A DNA stretch of 64,000 nucleotides from Bog-473 sp963809825. GTDB taxonomy: Bacteria > Actinomycetota > Acidimicrobiia > Acidimicrobiales > RAAP-2. The position numbers and the translations under genes were made by a program. Under the pieces are notes generated by a model. The model was not told where the DNA came from. It ran no database searches and worked only from the letters and a program-made list of their open reading frames with translations. Where the stretch lies: assembly GCA_963809825.1 (NCBI GenBank), contig CAWELJ010000003.1, positions 425,939 to 489,938 of the forward strand. The letters run 5' to 3'. Within the stretch, counting starts at the first letter, position 1, and each line of letters opens with the position of its first letter. This document shows positions 14,318-22,516 of the stretch, piece by piece.

Positions 14318-15379
14318 ATGGACGCCGCCACGATCGTGCGTTCGCTGCGCCTGCCCCGCCAGCCTCTGCTGCGCCACCTCCCCGTCGCGCTCGCAGCCGG
14401 GGCCGTTCTCTACGTCGTAACCCTGCGGCTGAGCTCGTACGACGACTACCAGGTCGGAGAGATCGCGGCCTACATCGTGGCACTCCTCGGCTTGAGCCTG
14501 CTGACTGGCGCCAACGGCCAGATCTCACTCGGCCACGGCGCGTTCATGGCGGTCGGCGCCTACACGATGGCGCTGCTGATGAACCACACGCAGAGCAACT
14601 TCATCCTCGAATTGGCGGCGGCGGCCGGGGTCGCCGCTGCTGCGGGCCTCGTGCTGGGGCTCCCGGCCACCCGCCTGAAGGGGCCGTACCTGGCGGGCAT
14701 GACGCTGCTCTTCGCTCTGGCGGTGCCGTCCGTCGCCGACAAGTGGCCGGCCACCTTCGGTGGCGACCAGGGGCTGATCACGACCGTTCCGACCGCGCCG
14801 GGCTCGCTCAGTGCCGAGGAGTGGCTGACGCAGATTCAGATCGCGGTGGCCCTGGTCGTCATGGTGCTGGTGGCCAATCTCCTGTGGAGCCGGTTCGGCC
14901 GCGCCTTCCGGGCCGTGCGCGACGACGAGATCGCGGCGTCGCTGGCGGGGATCCACGTGGCGCGCACCAAGGTCATGGCCTTCGCCATCAGCGCCGGGTG
15001 CGCCGGTCTCGGCGGGGCCCTGCTGAGCCTCTCCACCGGCGTCGTCAACACGGGTGAGTTCCCGCTCACCCTGTCGATCCAATTGCTCGCCGCCATGGTC
15101 CTCGGTGGCACGGGCACGCTCATCGGCATGGTCTGGGGCGGCATCCTGCTCGTCTACACGCCGCAGTGGTCGACGTCGTTGTCCTCGGACTTCAGCCTGG
15201 GCACCGGGGCGAACGCGTACCTCGCCACGATCATCTTCGGTCTCGTCCTCATCGTGGCGATGATCGCGGCACCCAACGGGATTCAGGGCGGGCTGCGCTG
15301 GCTGTGGGGCCGGCGACCGCACCTGGGCGGGGGCGGGGGCGGGGCGGGGGCACCCGTGCCCGCGCCGACAGTCGATTAG
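14318..15379 (+). CDS. livM: Branched-chain amino acid-type ABC permease (LivM-like), system 1
   Basis: A 353-residue membrane protein. The LivM hallmarks are present: LLTGANGQISLGHGAFMAVGAYTMALL near residue 65 and the loop RAVRDDEIAASLAGIHVARTKVMAFAISAGCAGLGGALL near 205. About ten hydrophobic segments; the C-terminal tail is glycine-rich (GGGGGGAGAPVPAP). ATG at 14318, one base after the livH stop, so they are coupled. Second half of the channel. Confidence 0.9.
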   Translation: MDAATIVRSLRLPRQPLLRHLPVALAAGAVLYVVTLRLSSYDDYQVGEIAAYIVALLGLSLLTGANGQISLGHGAFMAVGAYTMALLMNHTQSNFILELAAAAGVAAAAGLVLGLPATRLKGPYLAGMTLLFALAVPSVADKWPATFGGDQGLITTVPTAPGSLSAEEWLTQIQIAVALVVMVLVANLLWSRFGRAFRAVRDDEIAASLAGIHVARTKVMAFAISAGCAGLGGALLSLSTGVVNTGEFPLTLSIQLLAAMVLGGTGTLIGMVWGGILLVYTPQWSTSLSSDFSLGTGANAYLATIIFGLVLIVAMIAAPNGIQGGLRWLWGRRPHLGGGGGGAGAPVPAPTVD

Positions 15380-15410
15380 AGACATCCACAAACAGAGAGA
15401 AGGAGGAGCG

Positions 15411-16814
15411 ATGCGAGCACGAACACCGAGACGGATCGGGGGGGGCCTGTGGGCCCGGGCCCTGATTGCCGGATCCCTGGGCCTCATGCTCGGGGTCACG
15501 CTGCTGCCGGCGACGGCGAACGCAGCGAGCACACCGGGTGTGACGTCGTCGTCGATCACCATCGGTGCGACCGTTCCCCTCACCGGGCCGGCCGCCCCGG
15601 GCTACGACGAGATCGCGCCGGCCATGAACGCCGTCTTCAGCTATGTCAACGCGCATGGCGGTGTCTACGGTCGCAAGATCAATTACCAGTACCTCGATGA
15701 CGGGTACAACCCGGCCAACACGGCGACGCTCACCCGCAAGCTCGTGCTGCAGAACAACATCTTCGCCGACGTGGGTTCACTCGGCACGCCGACCCAGACG
15801 GCCGTCCAGAGCTTCTTGAACGCCCAGAAGGTCCCGCAGCTCTTCATTGAGTCCGGCTGCAACTGCTGGAACAACTCGAAGTACCCCCTGAGCCTCGGCT
15901 GGCAGCCGCCCTACACCGTGGACGGCAAGATCCTCGGCGCGTACATCAAGGCGAACTTCGCCGGGAAGAAGATCGGCTACCTCTCGCAGGCCGACGAATT
16001 CGGGCAGGACGTGGTCAAGGGCCTCGACCTGCAGGTCCCGAAGTCCTCGGTGGTGTCGCGCCAGACCTACGACGCCGCCACGCTGGCAGGGCCGCTGTCC
16101 AACCAGATGGCGGCGCTGAAGGCCGCCGGCGCGCAGGTCGTCGTCCTGGCCACCATCCCGGCGGCCACCGCGCTGGCGATGCTGCCCGCAGCCGTCATCG
16201 GCTACTTCCCCCAGTACGTCGTCGACAGCGTGGGTGCGGACTCCCCGACGGTCGGCCCGCTGCTCTCCTCCTTCGCCCAGAAGGGCGGGGGCACGCCGGC
16301 CCAGGTGGCGGCGGCCAGCGGCCTGCTGAACGGGGTGATCACGACCGCGTACTTCGCACCCGAGTCGGACACGGCCAACCCGTGGGTACAGGCCGAGAAG
16401 AACATCCTGCAGCAGTACGCGCCGTCGCTCTACGCCAAGTCCGGTCTGGACGGGAACACGCAGTACGGCGTGGCATTGGCCTACACGTTCGTGCAGGCAC
16501 TCCAGAAGGCCGGGAAGAACCTCACCCGGCAGAGTCTGATCAATGCCATCAACACCAGCGGCAGGAAGTTCGTGACCCCCGGCTTCGTGCCGTTGGCCTA
16601 CTCGAGCTCCGTTCATTTCGGGTTCCTCGGTGAGGAGGTCGTCAAGCTGCAGAGCTCGGCCCCGCCCGCAGTGACACCCACAGGCAGCTGGATCGGCGGC
16701 GTCGCCGTCGGGCCCGTCCAGGTGACGAACGCCGGCCCCGGCCCGATCAAGAAGTACACGGGGCCGACGTCGGTCCCACCCAAGAGCCTCTCGTCCTCGT
16801 CGTCGAGCGGCTGA
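15411..16814 (+). CDS. ABC transporter substrate-binding protein (LivK-like), system 1
   Basis: A 467-residue exported periplasmic-binding-protein fold type I. Signal peptide of about 38 residues (RRIGGGLWARALIAGSLGLML ... ANAAS); no lipobox cysteine is seen. Mature part begins SSSITIGATVPLTGPAAPGY, the Peripla_BP_6 opening, followed by INYQYLDDGYNPANT and the hinge region. A Ser-rich tail (SLSSSSSSG) ends the protein. AAGGAGGAG precedes ATG 15411. It closes the operon and is followed by a hairpin. Ligand unknown; the cysteine pair in SGCNCWN is uncommon and may form a local disulfide. Confidence 0.88.
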   Translation: MRARTPRRIGGGLWARALIAGSLGLMLGVTLLPATANAASTPGVTSSSITIGATVPLTGPAAPGYDEIAPAMNAVFSYVNAHGGVYGRKINYQYLDDGYNPANTATLTRKLVLQNNIFADVGSLGTPTQTAVQSFLNAQKVPQLFIESGCNCWNNSKYPLSLGWQPPYTVDGKILGAYIKANFAGKKIGYLSQADEFGQDVVKGLDLQVPKSSVVSRQTYDAATLAGPLSNQMAALKAAGAQVVVLATIPAATALAMLPAAVIGYFPQYVVDSVGADSPTVGPLLSSFAQKGGGTPAQVAAASGLLNGVITTAYFAPESDTANPWVQAEKNILQQYAPSLYAKSGLDGNTQYGVALAYTFVQALQKAGKNLTRQSLINAINTSGRKFVTPGFVPLAYSSSVHFGFLGEEVVKLQSSAPPAVTPTGSWIGGVAVGPVQVTNAGPGPIKKYTGPTSVPPKSLSSSSSSG

Positions 16815-16826
16815 CAGTTCCGGCGT

Positions 16827-16858
16827 GACCGGCGGCGGGGACTCCCCCGCTGCCGGTC
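16827..16858. terminator. Bidirectional terminator-like hairpin
   Basis: GACCGGCGGCGGGG pairs with CCCCGCTGCCGGTC (one G-T type mismatch) across a 4-base loop ACTC. It lies between the stop of the binding-protein gene (16814) and the stop of the convergent desaturase (16870). No T tract on either side. Confidence 0.6.
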
Positions 16859-16869
16859 GCCGGCCGGAC

Positions 16870-17913
16870 TCAGGCCGGGACGCCCACGGGCACCGGTGCC
16901 GCACCCACGGTCACGGGCCCGCGCAGTGAGCGCAGCGTCTGGCGGTAGGAACCGATCAGGCTGTCCTCGACGTAGCCGAGGTCGTTCTCGAGGCAGAAGG
17001 CCCTGACGATTCCCTGGGCGCGTGCGAGGTTGGGCCGGGGCATGCTCGGAAAGAGGTGGTGCTCGATCTGGTAGTTGAGCCCACCGAGCAGCAGGTTGGT
17101 GAACCTGCCACCGACGATGTTCCGGGACGTGATCACCTGGCGGCGGACGAAGCTCAGGCCCGCCTCCGGATCGACGATCGGCATGCCCTTGTGGTTGGGG
17201 GCGAAGCTGCAGCCGAGGTACACCGAGAAGACCGCCTGCTGGACCGCGATGAAGGCCACCGCCTTGAGGGGGGACAGGACCCAGAAGACGCACGTGAGGT
17301 ACAACGCGACGTGCAGTGCCAGGAGGGCGCCCTCCACGACGGCGGCGCGGTCCCGCGCACGGATGAGCCTCTGCACGCTCAGGACGTAGATGCCGGTGCT
17401 GCGCAGGACCATCAGCGGGAAGAACAGTGGGGCGCGCCAGCGATCCATCGCTCGAGAGAAGCGGCCCCCGGTGACACCCGCTCCGTCGACCGTCGCCGGG
17501 CCCGGAGGTCCGTCGCCGATGTCGGGATCACGCCCGATCTCGTTGGGATGCGCGTGGTGCGCACTGTGCTTGGGCACCCACCAGCCGAAGCTCATTCCGA
17601 TCAACACGTTGCCGACGGCGAAACCCAAGAGCCGGTTGGCCCGGCGGGAACGGAACACCTCTTGGTGGCCCGCGTCGTGCCCCACGAAACCGAGCTGGGT
17701 GAACATCAGTCCGAGAAACGCGGCGATGGCGAGCGCGAACCAGGAGTTTCCCAGCAGGATCAATCCGGCGAACCCGGCGCCGAACGCGCCGATCGTCAGT
17801 GGGATCTTGGCGCCGTAGTAACCGAAGCGACGGTTGAGCAGCCCGGCTTCTCGAACCTGGTGGGCCAGGACGCCGAAGTCCTCGGGCGAGACTTCGATGG
17901 TGTTCGTCTGCAC
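16870..17913 (-). CDS. Membrane fatty acid desaturase
   Basis: A 347-residue di-iron membrane desaturase of the FA_desaturase family. The three histidine boxes are complete: GHDAGHQ, HSAHHAHPNEIGRDPD (HxxHH) and QIEHHLFP (QxxHH). The QxxHH third box is the hallmark of front-end/acyl-lipid desaturases (linoleoyl-CoA delta-6 type). No cytochrome b5 domain, so electrons must come from a separate reductase. Two pairs of membrane helices flank the boxes. GTG start at 17913 with an AGGA site. Likely sets membrane fluidity or makes an unsaturated acyl group; regiospecificity is not known. Confidence 0.9.
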   Translation of the reverse strand: MQTNTIEVSPEDFGVLAHQVREAGLLNRRFGYYGAKIPLTIGAFGAGFAGLILLGNSWFALAIAAFLGLMFTQLGFVGHDAGHQEVFRSRRANRLLGFAVGNVLIGMSFGWWVPKHSAHHAHPNEIGRDPDIGDGPPGPATVDGAGVTGGRFSRAMDRWRAPLFFPLMVLRSTGIYVLSVQRLIRARDRAAVVEGALLALHVALYLTCVFWVLSPLKAVAFIAVQQAVFSVYLGCSFAPNHKGMPIVDPEAGLSFVRRQVITSRNIVGGRFTNLLLGGLNYQIEHHLFPSMPRPNLARAQGIVRAFCLENDLGYVEDSLIGSYRQTLRSLRGPVTVGAAPVPVGVPA

Positions 17914-18092
17914 AGTCCTACTTCCGCGAAATCCCGTCGTAGAGCGCTACCGCGGACCGAGGCAACACCGAGAGTCGACGCTCTCATTTCGTGCTCCCAT
18001 TGTAGGTCCGGGGTCCTGTGGATTGTCGGTCGGAGATCGCCCCGACGCGAGCGGTTCGTCGTTCTGCGCCCGTCCGATACGAGGGGCCGACT

Positions 18093-18122
18093 TCATCAGG
18101 TGGTGGGTGACCCACCTGATGA
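18093..18122. promoter_or_regulatory. 11-bp inverted repeat upstream of the desaturase
   Basis: TCATCAGGTGG and CCACCTGATGA are exact inverted arms with 8 bases between them; the core GGTGGGTGACCCACC is itself nearly palindromic. It lies about 180 bases upstream of the desaturase start and 74 bases past the stop of the small minus-strand gene. It could be a regulator site for the desaturase or the terminator of the upstream gene; the sequence alone does not decide. Confidence 0.5.
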
Positions 18123-18195
18123 CGGGTACTGGTGACGCCTGAGACCCCCAACATCGGGTAGTGCGCGGCAAGGAGCGCCGGCGAACTCTAGTGGG

Positions 18196-18594
18196 TCACG
18201 CGGCTCGGCGGATGACCATCGCCAGGGCGGCTTCGGTCAGCTTCCTCTCGCTGCTCAGCACCTGCTCCGCGATGTCGAACCCGGACCTCACCAGGAGATT
18301 GAGATTCTCCGTCGGAACGATGCCCGGGAGCTTCGGCAGCAGCGGAGCCGCAACCTCGCCGATGGTCGAGAGCACGGACAGTCCCAGCTCCTCGACTGCC
18401 TTCATGGAGGCAACTGTCTGATCCCTCAGTACCCGTTCCGCCTTTTCACCCTGCTTGAACGTCTCCTCGGCCTGCGTGCGGGCGATGGCCGCCAACCCCT
18501 CGACGCTCTCGGCGATGCCCTCGGCGATCCCTTCTGCCGCGCCGCGTGCATGGCCGTTCTTGGTCGTCCTGTCCGCCTCAGTCATTGTGGGCAC
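18196..18594 (-). CDS. Small helical, phasin-like protein of unknown function
   Basis: A 132-residue protein from GTG 18594, which has AAGGAG seven bases upstream (ATG 18585 is a weaker alternative). It is almost wholly predicted helical, with AEGIAEGIAESVEGLAAIAR, a heptad-like QAEETFKQGEKAERVLRDQTVASMKAVEELG, and a Pro-Gly break at LLPKLPGI. The pattern resembles phasins and other surface-coating amphipathic proteins, but no family signature is certain. Its placement beside a desaturase would fit a lipid-body or membrane-linked role; that is inference. Confidence 0.6.
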   Translation of the reverse strand: MPTMTEADRTTKNGHARGAAEGIAEGIAESVEGLAAIARTQAEETFKQGEKAERVLRDQTVASMKAVEELGLSVLSTIGEVAAPLLPKLPGIVPTENLNLLVRSGFDIAEQVLSSERKLTEAALAMVIRRAA

Positions 18595-18769
18595 GATGAA
18601 CTCCTTCGTCGTGGAACCGCCGAGCGCCCCACGGCACCCGCGCGGAATTGTAGGAGTGGGCCGTCGGAAGTCAACGAATCGCGGCTCGAGGTTCCTTGCC
18701 GTTCTGCTCGTCTTCACCGATCTGTCCCGTGGACAACGTTTTCGACACGGAACAGGCCGTGCGACGGTT

Positions 18770-19441
18770 CTAGGCCGGCGGCTCGCCGGACCCCACGCCC
18801 GCCGCCGCTGCCGTGCGCGCGTCGATGAGCTGGTGGGAATAGATGTCGAGCAGAGCCAGGGCGAGGAGCCGGTCCCCCTCCGGTTCGAAGATGTCGGCAC
18901 CCATCGCCCGCGACACGTGGTCGTGCAAGAGCGGGATACCGATGGCCATGGCGGTCACGACGGCGGCGCGCACCCTGCGGTCGATGGCAGACGGATCCGA
19001 ACGCGCCACGTCGGCGCGGCGCAGCCATTGCTCGGTCATCGACACCATCTCGTCGAAGATCGGCCCTGCCGATGCCGAGCCATCGGCCAGCGAGCGCGCC
19101 ACGTAGCGCCCGAACCTCTTCGTCAGCGCCCCGGTGCCGGCCCCGGCGGCGGGATCCTCGAGCAACTGCCCGTTCACCCGGTGCAGGGTCTCGAAGACGT
19201 AGTCGTCGCACGCCGTGCGCAAGTCCCCTTTCGACCCGTAGTGATGGCGCAGCAGTCCGGGTGAGACCCCGGCGCTGCGCGCAATGGCCCGGATGGTGGC
19301 CCGCTCGTAACCCTCCTCGGCGAAGTGCCTGAGGGCCGCCTCGCGAATGCGCGCCCGGGCGGTGAGATCCTCGAACGCGACGTTGCCCTCGTCGACTTGG
19401 CCACTGATCGGGGGCGCCGTCTCGGCGAGCTGCACCCTCAT
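18770..19441 (-). CDS. TetR family regulator of the ABC-2 exporter operon
   Basis: A 223-residue TetR regulator. The N-terminal HTH reads RIREAALRHFAEEGYERATIRAIARSAGVSPGLLRHHYGSKGDL, the standard recognition-helix pattern (about residues 30-75), with a longer than usual N-terminal lead. The C-terminal ligand domain is the TetR_C type seen with drug-export ABC genes. Its ATG overlaps the stop of the ABC-2 permease (ATGA), so it is the last gene of that operon and probably represses it and itself. A second candidate for the operator is the direct repeat at 22029-22054. Confidence 0.88.
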   Translation of the reverse strand: MRVQLAETAPPISGQVDEGNVAFEDLTARARIREAALRHFAEEGYERATIRAIARSAGVSPGLLRHHYGSKGDLRTACDDYVFETLHRVNGQLLEDPAAGAGTGALTKRFGRYVARSLADGSASAGPIFDEMVSMTEQWLRRADVARSDPSAIDRRVRAAVVTAMAIGIPLLHDHVSRAMGADIFEPEGDRLLALALLDIYSHQLIDARTAAAAGVGSGEPPA

Positions 19442-21084
19442 GCTCCCTGCAGGTCCCGGCGCCGGAACCACAGGCCGCCCACCAGCGCCGCCGCCACGCC
19501 GACGCCGGTCATGACGGCGTTGGCCTCCCACCGCGGCGCTACCGCGGGCGCGGACGCCATCTGGTGGAAAACCGACGTGTCGAGCACCCAGTGATTGACG
19601 GCGCCGATGCCTCCCACGATCACCAACAGGAGCGACCACGCCAGGTACCCGTAGACCACGACCGAGGTCGTCCGAGGACGGACGCCGAAGGCCAGGACGC
19701 CCAGGCCGAGGATCGTGATCGCCGGGGGCACGAGGTTCACCCCGGCCTCGAGCAGGCTCATGAAGCCGGCACCGGCGTGCTCGCTCGAGGCACCGAGCCA
19801 GCCGAACACCCCGGCGGCGACACCGGCGAGCAGGAGGACGACGACGGCCACGGCCAGGCGGCCGCCCAGCCACGACGCACGTGACACCGGCCGCGCCACG
19901 ATGTGGTCCAGCCTGCCTTCCGACTCCTCCGACCGCGCCAGGGTGACCTGGCCCGCTGCGACGAAGGCGAGCAGCACGGCTTCGATGAGGAAGCACACTC
20001 CGAGGACGGCTTCGGCGCCGTTCCCGGTGGCGCCGAGCCTGTCGAACACCTCTTTCACCGAGGAGCCCGTGATCGTCGCGCTGGCGGACTTGGCTATGAG
20101 ACCGTAGAGGAACGCCGAGAGCGCGATGGCGACGCCCCAGCCGAGGACGGTGGCCCGCATCATCCGGATCGCGAGACCCGTCGGCCCCGAGAGCAGTCGG
20201 AGCTGCGGCCTGGCGTGCGCCGGGTCCGGCAGGATGCCGGCGCCGACGTCACGAGCGCCGGCGAGGAACACCGCACCGGCAGCGACCACCAGCGTGAATG
20301 CGAAGATGGGCAGCAGCGCCGCCGGACGGGGCGCCGTCAGGGGTTGGAGTTGCTCGACCCAGCCGAGGGGGCTCAACCAGATCAGCCAGTGCAGGCCGAC
20401 GCCGGCATCGGCGATCATCCGGACGGCGTAGGCCACCCCCAGGAAGACGGCGGCGAAGGAGGCGGCCTGGCGGCGGGTTCCCGCCAGTTGGCTCGTGAGC
20501 GCGCCGACGGCGAGGAACATGCAGCCTGTCGCCACCATGGCCAGGGCGAAGAAGAGGGTGGGCCCGGCCGCGATGGCCACGCTCGAGCTCCGGCCCGAGA
20601 GCACCGCGATGACCGCGGTGACCGCCCACAACACGACGAGGCCGGCGCCCAGGCCGACCAGTCCCTGTCCCGCCGCGCCCCGCCGGGTGGTCTGCCCCGA
20701 CGCCAGCAGGTCCCACCGCCCGTCGTCCTCCTCGCCGCGCAGCAACTTCGTGCTGAGGAGTAGTCCCCACACGGCGCCGAGGATCATGAGCGTCATGGAG
20801 ATCTTGAAGACGGTGAAGCCCGCCACCGTCTGGAGTTGCGGCGCTGGACCGAACAGTGCGCTGGTCGCCTTGTTCGAGCCGTAGGCGGCGGCGAGCGCAT
20901 CACGCGAGGACTGGGTCTTGTAGATCGTCGTGTAGCTGATCTCCGACGACGCAATGGAAACGCCGAAGATGAGACCCCACAGGGTCCCGGAACGAACGGC
21001 CCTCGACGCGGAGAGCCGGCCGACCACCGTGCCCGAATGCCGCTCCAGGCGGACCGGTTGTCCGAGGGCGAGGTCAGCCTGCAT
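19438..21084 (-). CDS. ABC-2 type exporter permease, two-unit length
   Basis: A 548-residue membrane protein with about twelve hydrophobic segments in two similar halves (about 30-260 and 290-540), each starting with an amphipathic stretch and a cluster RGEEDDGRWDLLASGQTTR or RSEESEGRLDHIVARPVSR, the ABC-2 pattern of EExxGxxdxLlaxPvsR. One chain may therefore replace two single-half permeases. It overlaps the ATPase gene by 11 bases and the TetR gene by 4. Likely exports antibiotics, lipids or other toxic compounds. Confidence 0.85.
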   Translation of the reverse strand: MQADLALGQPVRLERHSGTVVGRLSASRAVRSGTLWGLIFGVSIASSEISYTTIYKTQSSRDALAAAYGSNKATSALFGPAPQLQTVAGFTVFKISMTLMILGAVWGLLLSTKLLRGEEDDGRWDLLASGQTTRRGAAGQGLVGLGAGLVVLWAVTAVIAVLSGRSSSVAIAAGPTLFFALAMVATGCMFLAVGALTSQLAGTRRQAASFAAVFLGVAYAVRMIADAGVGLHWLIWLSPLGWVEQLQPLTAPRPAALLPIFAFTLVVAAGAVFLAGARDVGAGILPDPAHARPQLRLLSGPTGLAIRMMRATVLGWGVAIALSAFLYGLIAKSASATITGSSVKEVFDRLGATGNGAEAVLGVCFLIEAVLLAFVAAGQVTLARSEESEGRLDHIVARPVSRASWLGGRLAVAVVVLLLAGVAAGVFGWLGASSEHAGAGFMSLLEAGVNLVPPAITILGLGVLAFGVRPRTTSVVVYGYLAWSLLLVIVGGIGAVNHWVLDTSVFHQMASAPAVAPRWEANAVMTGVGVAAALVGGLWFRRRDLQGA

Positions 21085-21994
21085 CGTGGCCCACCGCGAC
21101 CGGTTCGACGACGGTCCCGCCGTACTGGGCCAGGAACAGCTCCTCCAACGAGGGCTCGCTGATCAGGAGCTTGGTGACACCGGCGTCCGCCAGCATCTTC
21201 AGGAGCGGCGCGACCGAGCCCCGGACCTGGCAACGGAGGACGTGTCCGTCCGTCGTCACCGAGCTGACTCCCGGACCCCTCGTGACGTCGGGCACGGGAC
21301 CGCCGAACGTCGCCTCGACGCGGACCGCGCTGAGGTGGCGCAGGTCGGCCAACGTGCCCGACTCGACCAGCTTCCCCTCCCGCAGGATGCCGACGCGATC
21401 ACACAGTGCTTCGACCTCGCTCATGATGTGGGACGAGAGGAAGACGGACTGACCACGATCACGGGCTTCCCGGATGCAGGAGCGAAAGGCCTGCTCCATG
21501 AGCGGATCGAGCCCGCTCGTCGGTTCGTCGAGAACGAGCAGGTCGGGACGCACCATCAACGCGCCGATGAGGATGACCTTCTGGCGGTTCCCCTTGGAAT
21601 AGGCCCTCACCTTCTTGTCCGGATCGAGGTCGAAGCGGGTGATCAACTCGTCACGGTAGGCCTCGTCGACCTGGCCGTGGATCCTCCCGAGGAGGTGCAG
21701 CGCCTCGACACCGGTCAGGGAAGGCCACAGATTGGCCTCCCCGGGCACGTAGGCGAGGCGCCGGTGCGCCTCCACCAGGCTGGCCTGGCTGTCGAGGCCG
21801 AAGATCTCGCAGCGCCCCGCCGTCGGCCGCGCGAGGCCCAGCATGAGACGGATCGTCGTCGTCTTGCCGGCGCCGTTGGGGCCGAGGTAGCCGACCACCT
21901 CCCCGGGCGCGACCTCGAAGTCGAGATGATCGAGCGCCACCACCTCGCCGAAGCGCTTCGTCAGACCTTCGGTTCGCACAGCCAAGTCACCCAT
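21074..21994 (-). CDS. ABC-2 exporter ATP-binding protein
   Basis: A 306-residue ATPase of the DrrA/CcmA type. Walker A GPNGAGKTT at about 40-48, signature YSKGNRQKVILIGAL, Walker B LLVLDEPTSGLDPLME, and the SSHIMSEVEALCDRV switch region. A C-terminal extension of about 80 residues (VEATFGG ... LKMLADAGVTKLLISEPSLEELFL) is the usual DUF4162-like tail of this group. First gene of the operon exporter ATPase - permease - TetR; ATG at 21994. Confidence 0.9.
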   Translation of the reverse strand: MGDLAVRTEGLTKRFGEVVALDHLDFEVAPGEVVGYLGPNGAGKTTTIRLMLGLARPTAGRCEIFGLDSQASLVEAHRRLAYVPGEANLWPSLTGVEALHLLGRIHGQVDEAYRDELITRFDLDPDKKVRAYSKGNRQKVILIGALMVRPDLLVLDEPTSGLDPLMEQAFRSCIREARDRGQSVFLSSHIMSEVEALCDRVGILREGKLVESGTLADLRHLSAVRVEATFGGPVPDVTRGPGVSSVTTDGHVLRCQVRGSVAPLLKMLADAGVTKLLISEPSLEELFLAQYGGTVVEPVAVGHDAG

Positions 21995-22028
21995 CGCGGA
22001 CCCCCGTTCGGGCGTGGTTGAGACGAGC

Positions 22029-22054
22029 GTATAGTAAATTGTCCGACTGTATAG
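22029..22054. promoter_or_regulatory. GTATAG direct repeats, likely exporter operator/promoter
   Basis: GTATAG occurs at 22029 and 22049, exactly 20 bases (two helical turns) apart, in an AT-rich patch (TATAGTAAATTGTCCGACTGTATA) about 35-60 bases before the exporter ATPase gene. On the minus strand TACTAT is a fair -10. A site for the TetR encoded at the end of the same operon is the natural guess. Confidence 0.4.
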
Positions 22055-22333
22055 CCACGGACTGTCTGGCCGAGACGGGCGCCGCTCGACACGACACGGC
22101 CCTTGAACTGCGGCTCAGCCCCGGGTGTCCCAGAAGAGCGTCATGATCGGATCCGAGAACAACACTCTGCAGGATTGACCGGACGAACCGGCAGTTGTTG
22201 TGAATTGTCCTGTACCACTCGGTACGAAAAGCCTGACGGCCCGTCAGGTCCGGCCGGCACTCTTCCCTGGAGCGGGGCCCTTCCCCACCCCACCGGGGGG
22301 CCAGAAGTGACATATCCAAAAACCAGAACGCCA

Positions 22334-22362
22334 TTGGCCGTCCGGGGATCTTCGGTTATAGT
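22334..22362 (+). promoter_or_regulatory. Probable promoter of the second LIV operon
   Basis: TTGGCC at 22334-22339, 17-base spacer, TATAGT at 22357-22362. It would give a leader of about 150 bases before ATG 22517. The two boxes match sigma70-type consensus well for this GC content. Confidence 0.5.
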
Positions 22363-22516
22363 GACCCGCGCTGGTGAGGGCGGCGCACATAGTGTGCTTC
22401 ACCTGGCCAAACGTGCGAACTGCGGCGGGCTGCTGCGGTACGGGGCACGGCGCACCGAGGCGCCGCAAGGCAGAACTGAATAGGAATGCGCTGCTGCGCT
22501 GCAAAGGGGGCGCCGG

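Larger units (their letters stand above)
21995..22516. other. Divergent intergenic region, 522 bases
   Basis: No protein-coding pattern was recognised here. It contains the GTATAG direct repeats at 22029-22054, a hairpin GTACC-ACTC-GGTAC at 22212-22225, an 8-bp palindrome CCTGACGG-C-CCGTCAGG at 22232-22248, and a plus-strand promoter at 22334-22362. The region controls the exporter operon to the left and the second LIV operon to the right. Confidence 0.6.
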
